Of a stretch of 64,000 nt of DNA, positions 9,238-18,867 are shown in pieces. The notes below the pieces were generated by a model. That model worked only from the letters and a program-made list of their open reading frames with translations, searched no databases and was not told the origin of the DNA. The position numbers and the translations under genes are program-made. This DNA comes from Agromyces humatus. GTDB taxonomy: Bacteria; Actinomycetota; Actinomycetes; Actinomycetales; Microbacteriaceae. Position 1 is the stretch's first letter; each line of letters starts with the position of its first letter. The stretch is from the NCBI RefSeq assembly GCF_021228295.1, contig NZ_JAJQPD010000011.1, positions 62,001 through 126,000 of the forward strand, given 5' to 3'.

Positions 9238-10185
9238 ATGTCTGCAACGACCTCGGGCGCACCCGCGCCTGCCATCCGCATCACCGACCTTCGCAAGCGA
9301 TTCGGCTCCGTCACCGCCCTCGACGGGCTCGACCTCACGGTCGAGCGCGGAGAGGTGCACGGGTTCCTCGGGCCGAACGGCGCGGGCAAGTCCACCACCA
9401 TCCGCATCCTGCTCGGCCTGCTCCGCGCTGATGGCGGCGACGCGAGCCTCCTCGGCGGAGAGCCGTGGGCCGACGCCGTCGCGCTTCACCGACGCCTCGC
9501 GTACGTTCCCGGTGACGTCGAGCTCTGGCCGAACCTCACCGGGGGCCAGGCGATCGACGTACTGTCGCGGCTCCGCGGCGGAGTCGACCGCGCGCGGCGC
9601 GACGAGCTCTGCGAGCGCTTCGACCTCGACCCGCGGAAGAAGGGGCGCACGTACTCGAAGGGCAATCGGCAGAAGGTCGCGCTCATCGCCGCGCTCGCGA
9701 GCGACGTCGAGATGCTGCTGCTCGACGAGCCGACCGCCGGGCTCGACCCGCTCATGGAGGCCGTCTTCCAGGCGTGCATCCGCGAGGCGAAGGCAGCCGG
9801 GCGCACCGTGCTGCTGTCGAGCCACATCCTCGCCCAGGTCGAGGTGCTGGCCGACCGGATCTCGATCATCCGGCAGGGCCGCATCGTCGAGACCGGAAGC
9901 CTGCGCGACCTGCGCCACCTCACGCGCACCAGCGTCGCGGCGATCGTCGACCGCCCGGCCGATGCGATCGCCGCCGTTCCGGGCGTCCACGAGCTGCGCA
10001 GCGAGGGCGGTCAGGTCACGTTCGAGGTCGACGGCGACGCCATGCCCGCGGTCGTGCGCGAACTGGCCACGCTCGGCGTGACCGCACTGACGGCGACGCC
10101 GCCGACGCTCGAGCAGTTGCTGCTGCGGCACTACGGCGACGACGTCGACGACGTGGAGTCGAGCCACGTGGAGGTGGCGCGATGA
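9238..10185 (+). CDS. ABC exporter ATP-binding protein (pair 1)
   Basis: A 315-residue ATPase with Walker [11 protein letters not shown]-loop region, signature YSKGNRQ (a variant of LSGGQ), Walker [15 protein letters not shown] and the switch His in [11 protein letters not shown]. The C-terminal extension is typical of drug or antibiotic exporters. Its stop overlaps the permease start (ATGA at 10182-10185). It is closely similar over its whole length to the ATPase at 49099-50031, including [25 protein letters not shown], so the two are paralogues. The substrate cannot be told. Confidence 0.92.
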   Translation: MSATTSGAPAPAIRITDLRKRFGSVTALDGLDLTVERGEVHGFLGPNGAGKSTTIRILLGLLRADGGDASLLGGEPWADAVALHRRLAYVPGDVELWPNLTGGQAIDVLSRLRGGVDRARRDELCERFDLDPRKKGRTYSKGNRQKVALIAALASDVEMLLLDEPTAGLDPLMEAVFQACIREAKAAGRTVLLSSHILAQVEVLADRISIIRQGRIVETGSLRDLRHLTRTSVAAIVDRPADAIAAVPGVHELRSEGGQVTFEVDGDAMPAVVRELATLGVTALTATPPTLEQLLLRHYGDDVDDVESSHVEVAR

Positions 10186-11849
10186 CCACCACCCTCGCGG
10201 CGCCGCGTTCGGCGTCGCAGCCCACCCCGTTCGATCGCGGTCGCGGCCCCCTGACGGGATTCGGCACACTGCTTCGGTTCATGCTGCGGCGCGACCGGAT
10301 CCGCTTCCCCGCGTGGACGCTCGGGCTGGTGCTGCTGGTCGCCTACTTCGCGAACGCCCTGCAGCTCGTCTTCCCGACGGCCGCCGACCTCGGCGCGTTC
10401 GCCGCGTTCTCGTCGAACCCCGCGGCGGCCCTGCTGATGGGCCCGGGCTTCGGCGGCGACGAGCCCAGCCTCGACCGGTTCCTCGCGTCGACCTACGGGA
10501 TGTACCTGATCATCGGCGCCTGCCTCATGAGCATTCTCACGGTCGTCCGACACACGCGGCTCGAAGAGCAATCGGGGCGCGCCGAGCTCGTCCGCGCGAA
10601 TGTCGTCGGCCGGCACGCTCAGCTGTCGGCGGCGCTCGGTGTCACGGTGCTCATGAACCTCACCGTCGCGGTGCTCATGGGTGCGCTGCTCACCGCAATG
10701 GAGTTCGACCCGGCCGGGTCGTTCGCCTTCGGCGCGAGCGTCGGTGCCGCAGGCGTGGCCTTCGCGGGGATCGCAGCGACGAGCGCGCAGCTCACGGCGT
10801 TCCCGCGCACCGCTTCGGGGATCGCGGGCGCCGTGCTCGGCGGCGGATTCGTCGTTCGCGGGCTCGGCGACATGTCGGCGGCGCAGGGCGGCGACCTGGG
10901 ATGGCTCGCCTGGCTCACCCCGATCGGGTGGTCCCAGCAGGTCGCTCCGTTCGATGAGAACCGTTGGGGGCCGATGGCCGTCTCCGTCGGCTGCTTCATC
11001 CTGTTCGCCGCTCTCGCGTACGCCCTGTCGACCCGCCGCGACCTCGGTGCCGGCCTCGTGCAGGCGCGACGCGGTTCGGCCGGCGCGGCTCCCTGGCTGT
11101 CGAGCCCGTTCGCGCTCGCGCTGCGGTTGCAGCGGGCGAGCCTGATCGGGTGGACGGCTTCGCTGCTCGCCGGCGCGTTCGTCTACGGCGCGTTCACGCA
11201 GGCGATGCTCGAGGGCTTCGCCGACGCACCGCCCGAACTGCTCGTGCTCTTCGGCGGTGAGGATGACCTGCTCACCGGATACGTCGGCATGATGGGCCTG
11301 CTGTTCGCCCTCGTCGTGACGATCTACGCGATCCTGTCGGTGCAGTCGTTGCGTTCCGAAGAGGCTGAGGGCCGTTCCGAGGCGGTGCTCGCGACCGCCG
11401 TCGGTCGTCCCGATTGGATGGGTTCGTGGATCGCGTCGTCGGCGCTCGGCGTACTGCTGCTGCTCGTCACCGCCGGGGTCGGCACCGGCGCCGGTGCCGC
11501 GCTGACCACCGGTGAAGGCGACCTGTTCGGTGAGGCGCTGCTCGGACACGTCGCGCACGCACCCGCGGTGTGGGCGACGCTCGCCGTCGCGGCGCTGCTC
11601 TACGGCGGGGCACCCAGGCTGGTGCCGCTGGCGTGGGCGGTCTTCGGGTACGCGTTCGTCGTCGGGTTCTTCGGTCCCCTGCTCGACGCCCCCGACTGGG
11701 TCGTCTCGCTCTCGCCGTTCGAGCACATCGGCGAGTACCCCGCCGACGAGCTCTCGTCGGCCGCGATGCTCACGCTGACCGGAATCGCGATCGTGCTGAC
11801 CGGAGCCGGGCTCGCCCTCTTCCGTCGACGCGACCTCACGGCGGCATAG
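10182..11849 (+). CDS. ABC exporter permease, COG3559-like (pair 1)
   Basis: A 555-residue polytopic permease made of two similar halves, of the kind annotated as a putative exporter of polyketide antibiotics (TnrB3-like). Recognisable pieces are [19 protein letters not shown] at the N-terminus, [22 protein letters not shown] in the first half, and [22 protein letters not shown] in the second. It starts in an ATGA overlap with the ATPase and pairs with it. A paralogue lies at 50028-51650. Function as a drug or lipid exporter is inferred from the family. Confidence 0.88.
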   Translation: MTTTLAAPRSASQPTPFDRGRGPLTGFGTLLRFMLRRDRIRFPAWTLGLVLLVAYFANALQLVFPTAADLGAFAAFSSNPAAALLMGPGFGGDEPSLDRFLASTYGMYLIIGACLMSILTVVRHTRLEEQSGRAELVRANVVGRHAQLSAALGVTVLMNLTVAVLMGALLTAMEFDPAGSFAFGASVGAAGVAFAGIAATSAQLTAFPRTASGIAGAVLGGGFVVRGLGDMSAAQGGDLGWLAWLTPIGWSQQVAPFDENRWGPMAVSVGCFILFAALAYALSTRRDLGAGLVQARRGSAGAAPWLSSPFALALRLQRASLIGWTASLLAGAFVYGAFTQAMLEGFADAPPELLVLFGGEDDLLTGYVGMMGLLFALVVTIYAILSVQSLRSEEAEGRSEAVLATAVGRPDWMGSWIASSALGVLLLLVTAGVGTGAGAALTTGEGDLFGEALLGHVAHAPAVWATLAVAALLYGGAPRLVPLAWAVFGYAFVVGFFGPLLDAPDWVVSLSPFEHIGEYPADELSSAAMLTLTGIAIVLTGAGLALFRRRDLTAA

Positions 11850-11857
11850 CACTGCAG

Positions 11858-11918
11858 GCGGGCCCGCCCGCGTCGTCTCGGCCGTCGCGGCGACGGGGCG
11901 GCGCGGGCGGGCCCGCCC
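11858..11918. terminator. Long GC hairpin between convergent genes
   Basis: A perfect 16-bp inverted repeat (11858-11873 with 11903-11918; arm GGCGGGCCCGCCCGCG) encloses a second hairpin CCGTCG/CGACGG (11883-11897). It lies 9 bp after the permease stop, between converging transcription units. No T-run is present; a bidirectional terminator is the likely role. Confidence 0.65.
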
Positions 11919-11936
11919 CGCACCTGCGCGAGTCTC

Positions 11937-12022
11937 GAAACGGCGCGCCTCCTCGACCGGCGGAACGTGCAGGCGCCGCGCGCCTCCTCGACCGGTGGAA
12001 CGTGCAGGCGCCGCGCGCCCTA
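11937..12022. repeat. Degenerate REP array, 35-bp period, overlapping the ubiE stop
   Basis: Three imperfect units containing GCGCCTCCTCGACCGG or close variants occur at 35-bp spacing. The last unit contains the TAG stop (12020-12022, minus strand) of the methyltransferase gene. Confidence 0.6.
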
Positions 12023-12736
12023 CTCGCCCGGCGGAACGGGCTTCGCGGCGCGGTGCAGCGCGACGACGCCCATGGTGAGATTGCGCCAGGCGACGTCGAC
12101 GTACCCGGCGCCGCGGATCCACGCCGCGAGCGTGCGCTGGTCGGGCCACGCGTTGATCGACTCGTTGAGGTAGTCGTAGGCGGTGTCGTTCGAGCTCGAG
12201 AGGCGCACGAGCGGCGGCATCACGTAGCGCTGGTAGGCGTTGTAGCCGAACCGTACGAACGGCACGGACGGGGTCGAGAACTCGCAGATCACGACTCGCC
12301 CGCCCGGCTTCGTCACGCGGAAGAATTCGGCGAGCGCCTGCTTCGGCTCGTTCACGTTGCGCAGCCCGAACGAGATCGTCACGGCGTCGAAGCTCGCGTC
12401 GTCGAACGGCAGCTTCGTGGCGTCGGCCTCGACGAACACGAGGTTGGGCACGTGCGCCTGTCGCCTGCGGCCGACGTCGATCATGCCCGGTGAGAAGTCG
12501 GCGGCGACGACGGATGCCCCGGACCGCGCCAGGCTCGCACTCGACGTGCCCGTGCCGGCCGCGACATCGAGGATGCGCTGTCCCGGCTTCGGGTCGACGG
12601 CCTTGGTCGTCGCGACCCGCCACAGCGGAGCGTTTCCGACCGAGAGCACGTTGTTGGTGCGGTCGTACTTGGCGGCCACCCGGTCGAACATCGCCGAGAC
12701 CTCGTGCGGATCCTTACCGAGGTCAGCGCGTGTCAT
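12020..12736 (-). CDS. ubiE: Demethylmenaquinone methyltransferase (MenG/UbiE)
   Basis: A 238-residue class I SAM methyltransferase catalysing the last step of menaquinone synthesis, C-methylation of demethylmenaquinone. It shows the UbiE N-terminal MFDRVAAKYDRTNNVLS, SAM motif I (ILDVAAGTGTSSASLA), and the family motif ISFGLRNV. The length is normal. TAGACT (12743-12748) ends 6 bases before the ATG, predicting a leaderless transcript. It belongs to the dispersed men locus, alone on this strand between convergent and divergent neighbours. Confidence 0.93.
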   Translation of the reverse strand: MTRADLGKDPHEVSAMFDRVAAKYDRTNNVLSVGNAPLWRVATTKAVDPKPGQRILDVAAGTGTSSASLARSGASVVAADFSPGMIDVGRRRQAHVPNLVFVEADATKLPFDDASFDAVTISFGLRNVNEPKQALAEFFRVTKPGGRVVICEFSTPSVPFVRFGYNAYQRYVMPPLVRLSSSNDTAYDYLNESINAWPDQRTLAAWIRGAGYVDVAWRNLTMGVVALHRAAKPVPPGE

Positions 12737-12835
12737 GCGTCGAGTCTACGGCGCGGGACATCCGCTCATTCTGTGAGGTTCCTTCGCCTTTCTATGCATA
12801 GGAATGCTTTCTCGGGCCGCAGCGTTGCACCGAGC

Positions 12836-13120
12836 ATGAAGGCAATCTGGAACGGAACCGTGATCGCGCAGTCCGACGAGACCGTCGTGGTCGAGGGCAA
12901 CCACTACTTCCCGCGAGAGTCGATCGACCCGCAGTACTTCGCCGAGAGCCAGAACCGCAGCGTGTGCCACTGGAAGGGCACCGCCAACTACTTCCACGTC
13001 GAGGTCGACGGCCAGCGCAACCCGAACGCGGCCTGGTACTACGCGACACCGTCCGAGGCCGCGGCCGAGATCCGCCACCACGTCGCCTTCTGGCACGGCG
13101 TCGACGTCGTCGCGGCGTAG
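12836..13120 (+). CDS. DUF427 family protein
   Basis: A 94-residue protein matching the DUF427 (beta-tent) family: MKAIWNGTVIAQSDETVVVEGNHYFP, then CHWKGTANYFHVEVDG and NAAWYYATPSEAA. The Tyr/Phe-Pro and C-x-W-K-G-x-A motifs are the family's conserved core. The function of the family is not established. The ATG at 12836 begins the conserved part; a longer frame to 12704 is unconserved. It stands alone, divergent from ubiE. Confidence 0.85.
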   Translation: MKAIWNGTVIAQSDETVVVEGNHYFPRESIDPQYFAESQNRSVCHWKGTANYFHVEVDGQRNPNAAWYYATPSEAAAEIRHHVAFWHGVDVVAA

Positions 13121-13132
13121 GTTCCGCTCTGC

Positions 13133-13330
13133 GGGTTGAGGAGGCGCGCCAGCGCCGTCTCGAAAGCCCGTGGGTTGAGGAGGCGCGCCAGCGCCGTCTC
13201 GAAAAGCCCGTGGGTTGAGGAGGCGCGCCAGCGCCGTCTCGAAACCCCGCCACCGCAGGTCTCGAGACGCTCCTTCGTCGCTCCTCGACCAGCCACCGCG
13301 AGACGCTCCTTCGTCCATCCTCGACCAGCG
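13133..13330. repeat. Array of three inverted-orientation REPs plus two related repeats
   Basis: Three copies reading GGGTTGAGGAG...GTCTCGAAA (about 13133, 13172 and 13212) are followed by two shorter elements, GAGACGCTCCTTCGTC...CCTCGACCAGC, a second subfamily that also occurs inside resB in inverted form. The array fills the gap between DUF427 and menF. Confidence 0.88.
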
Positions 13331-13353
13331 GAGGCTGCGCGTAGGCTGGTGCG

Positions 13354-14646
13354 GTGAACCAGAAGCTCGTCGTGCGCACCGAGCCGGTCGATGAGCTCGC
13401 GCCGCTGATCCCACGCGCCGATCCGCGGCATCCGCTGCTCTGGATGCGGCGCGGCGAGGGCATCGTCGGCCACGGCGAGACGCTGCGCATCGAAACCAGC
13501 GGACCGACTCGCATCGAAGACGCCGCCGCCGCGTGGCGCTCGCTCGCCGCGATGGCGAGCGTCGACGACCGCGTCGGGCTCCCCGGCACCGGCCTCGTCG
13601 CCTTCGGCGCCATCGCGTTCGCCGACGAGTCGGCCGCGACGAGTGTGCTCGTCGTGCCGTCGCTCGTGCTCGGGCGCCGCGAGGGGCGCGCGTGGGTGAC
13701 GCGCATCGCGCTGGCCGAGACGGCTGACGGCGCCGGCGGCACGGGCGGCGCGGCGGGCGAATCGGATGTCGCCGGCCACGCGTTCCCGCCCCTCGAGATT
13801 CCCGAGCCCTCGCCCAAGCGGCGCGTGCCGCGCGTGGCGTTCGAACCGGGCGCCGTGCCGCCGCCGGCATACGAGGCGAACGTGGCCGAGGCCGTGCGAC
13901 GTATCGACGGCGGCGAGCTCGAGAAGGTCGTACTGGCGCGACAGCTCATGGGCGAACTGCATGAAGAGGACGGGCTCCGCGCGGTCATCAACCGGCTCGC
14001 CGAGGACTATCCCGACACGTGGGTGTTCGCCGTCGACGGGCTCATCGGCGCGAGCCCCGAAACCCTCGTGCGCGTCGACCACGGCACCGTGTCTGCGCGC
14101 GTGCTCGCGGGGACGACGTCGCGAGGTGCGGGCGAGGCATCCGATCGCGAACGCGCGCTCGCACTCGCGGCCTCGCACAAGGACCTCGCTGAACACGCCC
14201 TCGCCGTCGCGAGCGCGGTGCAGCGCCTCGAGCCGCACACCGCGCGACTTGACGCGAGCCCCGAGCCATTCACGCTGCAACTGCCGAATCTGTGGCACCT
14301 CGCCACCGACCTGAAGGGCACCCTGGGCGACGGGTCGAGCTCGCTCGACCTCGTGAGCGCCGTGCACCCCACCGCCGCGGTCGCCGGCACGCCGCGGCTG
14401 GCTGCACTGGCCGTGCTCGCCGAGCTCGAGGGATTCGATCGCGGCCGCTACGCGGGCCCCGTCGGCTGGATCGACGGCGACGGCGACGGCGAATGGGCGA
14501 TCGCGCTGCGCTGTGCGCAGGTCGAACCCGACGGGGCAGTCGCGGCATATGCCGGTTGCGGCATAGTCCACGACTCGGTACCCGCCGACGAGCTCGCCGA
14601 GACGCTCATGAAGTTCCGCCCGATCGTCGAGGCCTTCGGCGGTTAG
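13354..14646 (+). CDS. menF: Isochorismate synthase (MenF type)
   Basis: A 430-residue chorismate-binding enzyme converting chorismate to isochorismate, the first committed step to menaquinone. Conserved pieces include GELEKVVLARQL, WVFAVDGLIGASPETLVRV, RVLAGTTSRG, LWHLATDLKG, VHPTAAVAGTP, YAGPVGWID and YAGCGIV. The start is a GTG at 13354 with TAGGCT (13342-13347) ending 6 bases upstream, a leaderless arrangement. Menaquinone rather than siderophore use is inferred from the flanking ubiE, menD and menA genes. Confidence 0.92.
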   Translation: MNQKLVVRTEPVDELAPLIPRADPRHPLLWMRRGEGIVGHGETLRIETSGPTRIEDAAAAWRSLAAMASVDDRVGLPGTGLVAFGAIAFADESAATSVLVVPSLVLGRREGRAWVTRIALAETADGAGGTGGAAGESDVAGHAFPPLEIPEPSPKRRVPRVAFEPGAVPPPAYEANVAEAVRRIDGGELEKVVLARQLMGELHEEDGLRAVINRLAEDYPDTWVFAVDGLIGASPETLVRVDHGTVSARVLAGTTSRGAGEASDRERALALAASHKDLAEHALAVASAVQRLEPHTARLDASPEPFTLQLPNLWHLATDLKGTLGDGSSSLDLVSAVHPTAAVAGTPRLAALAVLAELEGFDRGRYAGPVGWIDGDGDGEWAIALRCAQVEPDGAVAAYAGCGIVHDSVPADELAETLMKFRPIVEAFGG

Positions 14647-14658
14647 CTGCCGCCTGCA

Positions 14659-14745
14659 GGTTGAGGAGCGAGCGCAGCGAGCGTCTCGAAACCCAGTTGC
14701 CCGCACATCGGGTTTCGAAACGGCGCTGACGCGCCTCCTCAACCC
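14659..14745. repeat. Two opposed REP-like repeats
   Basis: One copy reads GGTTGAGGAGCGAGCGCAGC...CTCGAAACCC (14659-14694) and the next reads GGGTTTCGAAAC...CTCCTCAACCC (14710-14745). They lie between the convergent menF and ppk2 genes. Confidence 0.85.
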
Positions 14746-14752
14746 GCGGAAC

Positions 14753-15610
14753 TCAGCTGGCGGCGAGGCGGGCCTTCTGCTCCTCGACGTCGTAGTCGGC
14801 CTTGGGCCAGTCGAGGCCCATCGCTTCGAGCGCGTCGATGAGCAGGTGCTGCACCGCCAGGCGCGCGTACCACTTGCGGTTCGCGGGGATGACGTACCAC
14901 GGGGCATCCGACGTCGCAGTTCGATCGAAGACGATCTGGTAGGCCTCTTGGTATCTGGGCGCGAGCAGCCGCTCGTCGATGTCGCCGGGATTGAACTTCC
15001 AGTGCTTGTCGGGGCGGTCGAGCCGCTCGGCGAGGCGCTCCTTCTGTTCGTCGGCCGAGATGTGCAGCATGACCTTGATGACGGTCGTGCCGTCCTCGAC
15101 CAGTTCGCGCTCGAACTCGTTGATGGCGTCGTAGCGGCGCTCGAGCTCTTCAGGCGGGGCGAGTTCGCGCACGCGTCCGATGAGCACGTCTTCGTAGTGC
15201 GACCGGTCGAAGACACCGATCATTCCGGCCTCGGGCACCTGCTTGCGGATGCGCCAGAGGAAGTCGTGCTCGAGCTCTTCAGCGGTGGGCTTCTTGAACG
15301 CCGCGAGCTGTACGCCCTGCGGGTCGACGGCGCCCATGACGTGCTTGACGATGCCGCCCTTGCCCGCGGTGTCCATGGCCTGCAGCACGAGCAGTACGCG
15401 GCGCGGGTCGTCGCCCATGCGGCTGTTCGCGAAGAGCATCTCCTGCTGATCGGCGAGGATCTCGGCGCCCTCGACGAGTGACTTCTCGCCGTCGGCCTTG
15501 TCACCGTCGTAGCCCGCGTGCGAGTCGGGGTCGATGTCGGCGAGCGTGAAGCCCTTGCCGACTCGCAGCAACTCGTTCGGATCCGACGCCCAGAACGACT
15601 CCTTGCCCAT
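14753..15610 (-). CDS. Polyphosphate kinase 2 family phosphotransferase
   Basis: A 285-residue single-domain PPK2 protein that transfers phosphate between polyphosphate and a nucleotide. It has the P-loop-like QAMDTAGKGG, the Walker B/lid segment GVFDRSHYEDVLIGRV, and the C-terminal PWYVIPANRKWYARL. Length and motifs suit one-domain PPK2 enzymes; which nucleotide (AMP, ADP or GDP) is used cannot be settled by eye. The ATG at 15610 has GGGGAG upstream. It sits between menF and menD but has no obvious link to quinone synthesis. Confidence 0.88.
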   Translation of the reverse strand: MGKESFWASDPNELLRVGKGFTLADIDPDSHAGYDGDKADGEKSLVEGAEILADQQEMLFANSRMGDDPRRVLLVLQAMDTAGKGGIVKHVMGAVDPQGVQLAAFKKPTAEELEHDFLWRIRKQVPEAGMIGVFDRSHYEDVLIGRVRELAPPEELERRYDAINEFERELVEDGTTVIKVMLHISADEQKERLAERLDRPDKHWKFNPGDIDERLLAPRYQEAYQIVFDRTATSDAPWYVIPANRKWYARLAVQHLLIDALEAMGLDWPKADYDVEEQKARLAAS

Positions 15611-15960
15611 GACACGCTCCCCTCGTGCGGCGCGGCGCCGCGCAGGTCTCCATCCTGCCAAGCGGGGGAGCGCGCGTCGAGGCGCGCCGCGCCGCGGCGG
15701 CCTCCCGGGCTGCTCAACACGGTCTCTCCCCGGCCGGCTGCACAACGTAGGACGAGAACGCCAGCACAGCCAGCTGCGGATTGTTATCTCGCACAGCCAG
15801 CTTCGGATGTCCCAGACCTCACATCCTGCGTTGCGCAGGTGCCGCTCGGCTCGGCAGGTCGTTGCGCCGCACGGGCTTCGATCGAGAGCGCAGTCGCCGC
15901 CCGCCAGGGGCGCGGAGTGCACTCTCGGCGAGTGCGTTCGCAGCCCGCGGCGTTGCCGAC
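15611..15960. other. 350-bp intergenic stretch with an imperfect palindromic element
   Basis: No gene is supported here. It presumably contains the ppk2 promoter. At about 15738-15838, arms CTGCACAACGTAGGAC and ATCCTGCGTTGCGCAG are near-complementary and enclose a direct repeat (GCACAGCCAGCT, twice). A related element with arms GCACAACGCAGGATC occurs at 26541-26610. Confidence 0.6.
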
Positions 15961-16030
15961 TCAGCGCGGCGTCGCCGGGTCAGCGCTGCGTCGCCGGTCA
16001 GCGCGGGGCCGCAGGTCAGCGCGGCAGCGG
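15961..16030. repeat. 18-19-bp tandem repeat running into the menD stop
   Basis: Four units beginning TCAGCGC start at 15961, 15980, 15998 and 16016. Each carries TCA, a TGA stop on the minus strand. The innermost one (16016-16018) is the actual menD stop, so the menD 3' end has been duplicated outward. Confidence 0.7.
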
Positions 16031-18016
16031 GATCTCGAGGATCGACGGGCCGTCGAGGCGGGTGCCGAGGGCCTCGTCGAGCTCGCCGCGGGTCGTCGCG
16101 CGCGCGTAGTCCCACCCGTATGCCGAGGCGAGCGCCGCGAAGTCGACCTGCTGCGGCGTGAACTGCACGCGATCGAAGGCATCGGTGGGTGCGGTACCCG
16201 CGACCTCGAGCGCGTCGAAGATCGTTCCTCCGCCGTCGTTCCCGACGATGAGCTGCAGCCGCGGGCGGGCTTCACCGGCACCGATCAGCAGCGAACCCAC
16301 GTCGTGCAGCAGCGTGAGGTCGCCGATGAGCGCGCGGGTCACGCCAGCGGCGGGTCTCGATGCGCTCGCCGCGTTCGGTGCTCGACCGGCATCGGCCGCC
16401 GACTGGCTCGCGATCGCGATGCCGAGCGCGGTCGCGACTGTGCCGTCGATGCCCGCGAGACCACGGTTCGCATGAGCCGTGATGCGACGCCCGGGCACGG
16501 CGCGATCGGCCGAGCGGATGAGTCGCGACGCGCCGAACACGAGCCGATCGTGGGGCCACGTCGCCGCCCACACCGCGTCGACGAGCATGCGCCGAGTGAT
16601 CGGCGCCCGCACCGCGGCGAGCTGCGCCTTCATGTACTCGCGCTGTGCGGCGAAGTCGGAGACGTGTCCGGTCTCGTCGACGCCGCTCGCGAGGGGCGCT
16701 GCCTCGGGAAGACCCGCCGCCACGAGCGTGCGACTCGCATGCACCCAGCGCCCCACCCAGGCGCGTTCGTCGGCGGTCGGCGGATGCTCCGCCACGTGCA
16801 CGTCCCGCTCGAACCGGCGCACGCGCCGGCCGGGGTTGAACCACTCGATGCCCGACGGCGCGACGGCGATCGTCTCGACGTCGTCGCGCTGCACGAGCGC
16901 GGGAACTTCGCGCGACAGCGTCGGATGCCCGAACACGATCGCCCGTTGCACCTGGTCGCCGAAGCCCGGCTCGCGCAACAGATCGCGGTAGGCGACGACG
17001 AGGTTCGGCCCGAAGTGGGCGCCGCTCGTGACCTCGGCGAAGAGCGGCCACCCTCCAGCGCGCGCGATCTCCTCGGCTCCGGGGCCCGCGCCCGCCCCGG
17101 CGACGACGACGGTGCGCGGTCCGGGCTCGATGAGTGCACCGTGCGCCGCAACGGGTTGAGGAACGCCCAGCGCAGCCGGGCGTGTCTCGAAACCGGGTTG
17201 CTCGCGGAGCGGGTTTCGAGACGCGTCGGGGTTTCGAGACCCGTCGGGGTTTCGAGACCCGTCGGGGTTTCGAGACCCGTCGGGGTTTCGAGACGCGTCA
17301 GGGTTTCGAGACGCGTCGCCTTCGGCGGCGCTCCTCAACCCGCCGCTCCTCAACCCGCCGCTGCTCAACCCGGCGCTCCTCAACCCGCCGCTCCTCAACC
17401 CGCCAGGGTCGAACGACGACGACAGGGGTTCGCGCAGCTGCAGGTTCACGTGCACCGGTCCGGGCCCTGGATGCGCGACGAACGCGCCCGCCCCATCGAA
17501 GCCGAGTGCCGCGGCCACGGCGTCGCGGGCGAGGCGCGCCGCGGCATCCGACTCGCCTGCCGCCCCATCGGGCGCCGCGACATCGCGTTCGAGCCGCACC
17601 GCGCCCGCGAAGATGCCGGGCTGCATGGTCGTCTGGTTCGAGCGGATGCCGCGCAGCTCGGCCGGCCGATCGGCCGTCAGTACGATGAGCGGCACGCCCG
17701 AGTGGTGCGCCTCGAGCACGGAGGGGTGCAGGTTGGCGACCGCGGTGCCCGACGTCGTCACCACGATCGACGGATGCCGCGACTCGATCGCGAGGCCGAG
17801 GGCCAGGAATCCCGCACAGCGCTCGTCGATGCGCACGTGCAGCCGCAGCAGTCGGGCCCGTTCGAACTCGGCTGCGGCGAGCGCGAGCGCCTGCGACCGC
17901 GACCCGGGGGCGACGACGAGGTCGCGCACGCCGGCGCGCACGAACTCCTCGAGCAACGCGACCGCGAAGGCGGTGGCTGGCGCGGGCGGGCTCGCGGGCG
18001 GGCCCGCGTCAGGCAT
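16016..18016 (-). CDS. menD: MenD, SEPHCHC synthase, with a repeat-derived linker insert
   Basis: A ThDP-dependent enzyme joining isochorismate and 2-oxoglutarate. It has [12 protein letters not shown] and [17 protein letters not shown] in the N-terminal domain, [13 protein letters not shown], and the C-terminal ThDP motif in [13 protein letters not shown]...VGNDGGG. The 666 residues exceed the family's usual 550-580. The excess lies at about residues 204-288, after [10 protein letters not shown]. There five-residue GGLRS and six-residue SRNPD(A/G) repeats are encoded by expanded halves of the REP repeat (17153-17404). The reading frame is kept and the catalytic domains look intact, so activity is expected. 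The ATG at 18016 overlaps the upstream gene by 8 bp. Confidence 0.92.
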   Translation of the reverse strand: MPDAGPPASPPAPATAFAVALLEEFVRAGVRDLVVAPGSRSQALALAAAEFERARLLRLHVRIDERCAGFLALGLAIESRHPSIVVTTSGTAVANLHPSVLEAHHSGVPLIVLTADRPAELRGIRSNQTTMQPGIFAGAVRLERDVAAPDGAAGESDAAARLARDAVAAALGFDGAGAFVAHPGPGPVHVNLQLREPLSSSFDPGGLRSGGLRSAGLSSGGLRSGGLRSAAEGDASRNPDASRNPDGSRNPDGSRNPDGSRNPDASRNPLREQPGFETRPAALGVPQPVAAHGALIEPGPRTVVVAGAGAGPGAEEIARAGGWPLFAEVTSGAHFGPNLVVAYRDLLREPGFGDQVQRAIVFGHPTLSREVPALVQRDDVETIAVAPSGIEWFNPGRRVRRFERDVHVAEHPPTADERAWVGRWVHASRTLVAAGLPEAAPLASGVDETGHVSDFAAQREYMKAQLAAVRAPITRRMLVDAVWAATWPHDRLVFGASRLIRSADRAVPGRRITAHANRGLAGIDGTVATALGIAIASQSAADAGRAPNAASASRPAAGVTRALIGDLTLLHDVGSLLIGAGEARPRLQLIVGNDGGGTIFDALEVAGTAPTDAFDRVQFTPQQVDFAALASAYGWDYARATTRGELDEALGTRLDGPSILEIPLPR
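17153..17404. repeat. Compound REP expansion inside menD
   Basis: On the plus strand a complete REP-like unit (GGGTTGAGGAACG...CTCGAAACC) is followed by about seven 18-bp units of GGGTTTCGAGACSCGTC, then a GC-rich centre, then about six 15-bp units of GCTCCTCAACCCGCC. Left and right arms of one palindrome have thus each been amplified separately. Both unit lengths are multiples of three. Confidence 0.9.
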
Positions 18017-18449
18017 TCGGGCGACCGGACGGGCCGGCCTCACCCGGCGTCTCAGGATTGTCGGGACGCGTCGCCCCGGGGCCGGCCGGGTGCTGGTCGT
18101 CGGCGGAGCCGGGGGTGTCGGCCTCACTGTCGAGCTCGGCGAGCTCCTGCTCGAGACGGCGGATGCGCTCATCTTGCTCGGTGTCTTGGCCCAGCCGGCG
18201 CAGGAAGTCGGTGTCATCGTCGGGGGCGACCGTGTGCCCGCGCCCGCCCGACACCGAACTGGTGCGACGGCCCCGGCCGATGATGAACCACAGCACCGGG
18301 CCGATGATGGGCACGAAGATGATCACGACGATCCACCAGCCGCGCGAGAGCCCTCGGATGCGCATGCGATCGAAGAACGCGCAGTCGGCGACGGCGTAGA
18401 TCGTGAAGATCACGGCGGCGACGCCGAGTCCGAAGAGCAGCCGGGCCAT
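18009..18449 (-). CDS. PLDc_N domain membrane protein
   Basis: A 146-residue protein with two N-terminal membrane helices and the PLDc_N (phospholipase D nuclease N-terminal) pattern [32 protein letters not shown] charged helical segment ([16 protein letters not shown]) and a low-complexity Pro/Gly tail follow. No catalytic HKD motif is present, as is normal for this small family, whose function is unknown. ATG 18449 is preferred since TAGACT (18456-18461) ends 6 bases upstream; GTG 18455 is the alternative. It overlaps menD by 8 bp, so the two are probably co-translated. Confidence 0.8.
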   Translation of the reverse strand: MARLLFGLGVAAVIFTIYAVADCAFFDRMRIRGLSRGWWIVVIIFVPIIGPVLWFIIGRGRRTSSVSGGRGHTVAPDDDTDFLRRLGQDTEQDERIRRLEQELAELDSEADTPGSADDQHPAGPGATRPDNPETPGEAGPSGRPNA

Positions 18450-18522
18450 GTCCACAGTCTAGGCGCGTCTGCGGCGTACTAGCTGGGAGCCCGCGCACAG
18501 GTGACGCGCTTAAGATGACTGA

Positions 18523-18807
18523 GTGAAATCTGTGCCCGTCTGGCTCTGGTACACCGCGCTGCGCATCCTGCTGTTCGCCGTGCCACTCGCCGTGCTGCTC
18601 GCCGTCGGGGCCAACCCGTGGATCTCGACCGTGGTGGCCGCAGTGTTCGGCCTCAGCGCGTCACTGCTGTTCCTGCGCCGCCCGCGCGAGTCGATGTCGA
18701 GCGACCTCTACGCCGCCCGCCACCGCGAGACCCCCGCCATGCGCGACGACGACGAAGCCGAAGACGCCGCCGTCGATCGCGCGTCGACCGAGCGCACCGC
18801 CGAGTAG
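18523..18807 (+). CDS. DUF4229 family small membrane protein
   Basis: A 94-residue protein with two membrane helices, beginning VPVWLWYTALRILLFAVPLAVLLAVG and continuing SLLFLRRPRESMSSDLYAAR, which resembles the DUF4229 family of actinobacteria. The C-terminal third is acidic and probably disordered. The GTG start at 18523 is preceded by TAAGAT (18511-18516) at a 6-base distance. It is divergent from the PLDc_N-menD pair and convergent with menA. The function is unknown. Confidence 0.75.
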   Translation: MKSVPVWLWYTALRILLFAVPLAVLLAVGANPWISTVVAAVFGLSASLLFLRRPRESMSSDLYAARHRETPAMRDDDEAEDAAVDRASTERTAE

Positions 18808-18843
18808 CGGCATCCGTCGGTCGCTCCTCGAGCGGCGCAGCAG

Positions 18844-18867
18844 CTACAGCTACAGCTACAGCTACAG
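18844..18867. repeat. Hexanucleotide (CTACAG)4 overlapping the menA stop
   Basis: Four exact CTACAG units. On the minus strand each reads CTGTAG; the TAG at 18862-18864 is the menA stop. It is a possible slippage site, though changes by whole units would only alter sequence past the stop. Confidence 0.85.

Noticed and set aside
10131..12623. An 830-codon minus-strand open frame across the permease and ubiE
   Set aside because: It is Arg/Gly/Glu-rich antisense sequence overlapping two well-supported genes.
17153..17404. Frameshifted or inactivated menD
   Set aside because: All repeat periods are multiples of three and the ThDP-binding C-terminal domain continues in the same frame, so the gene is read as intact.
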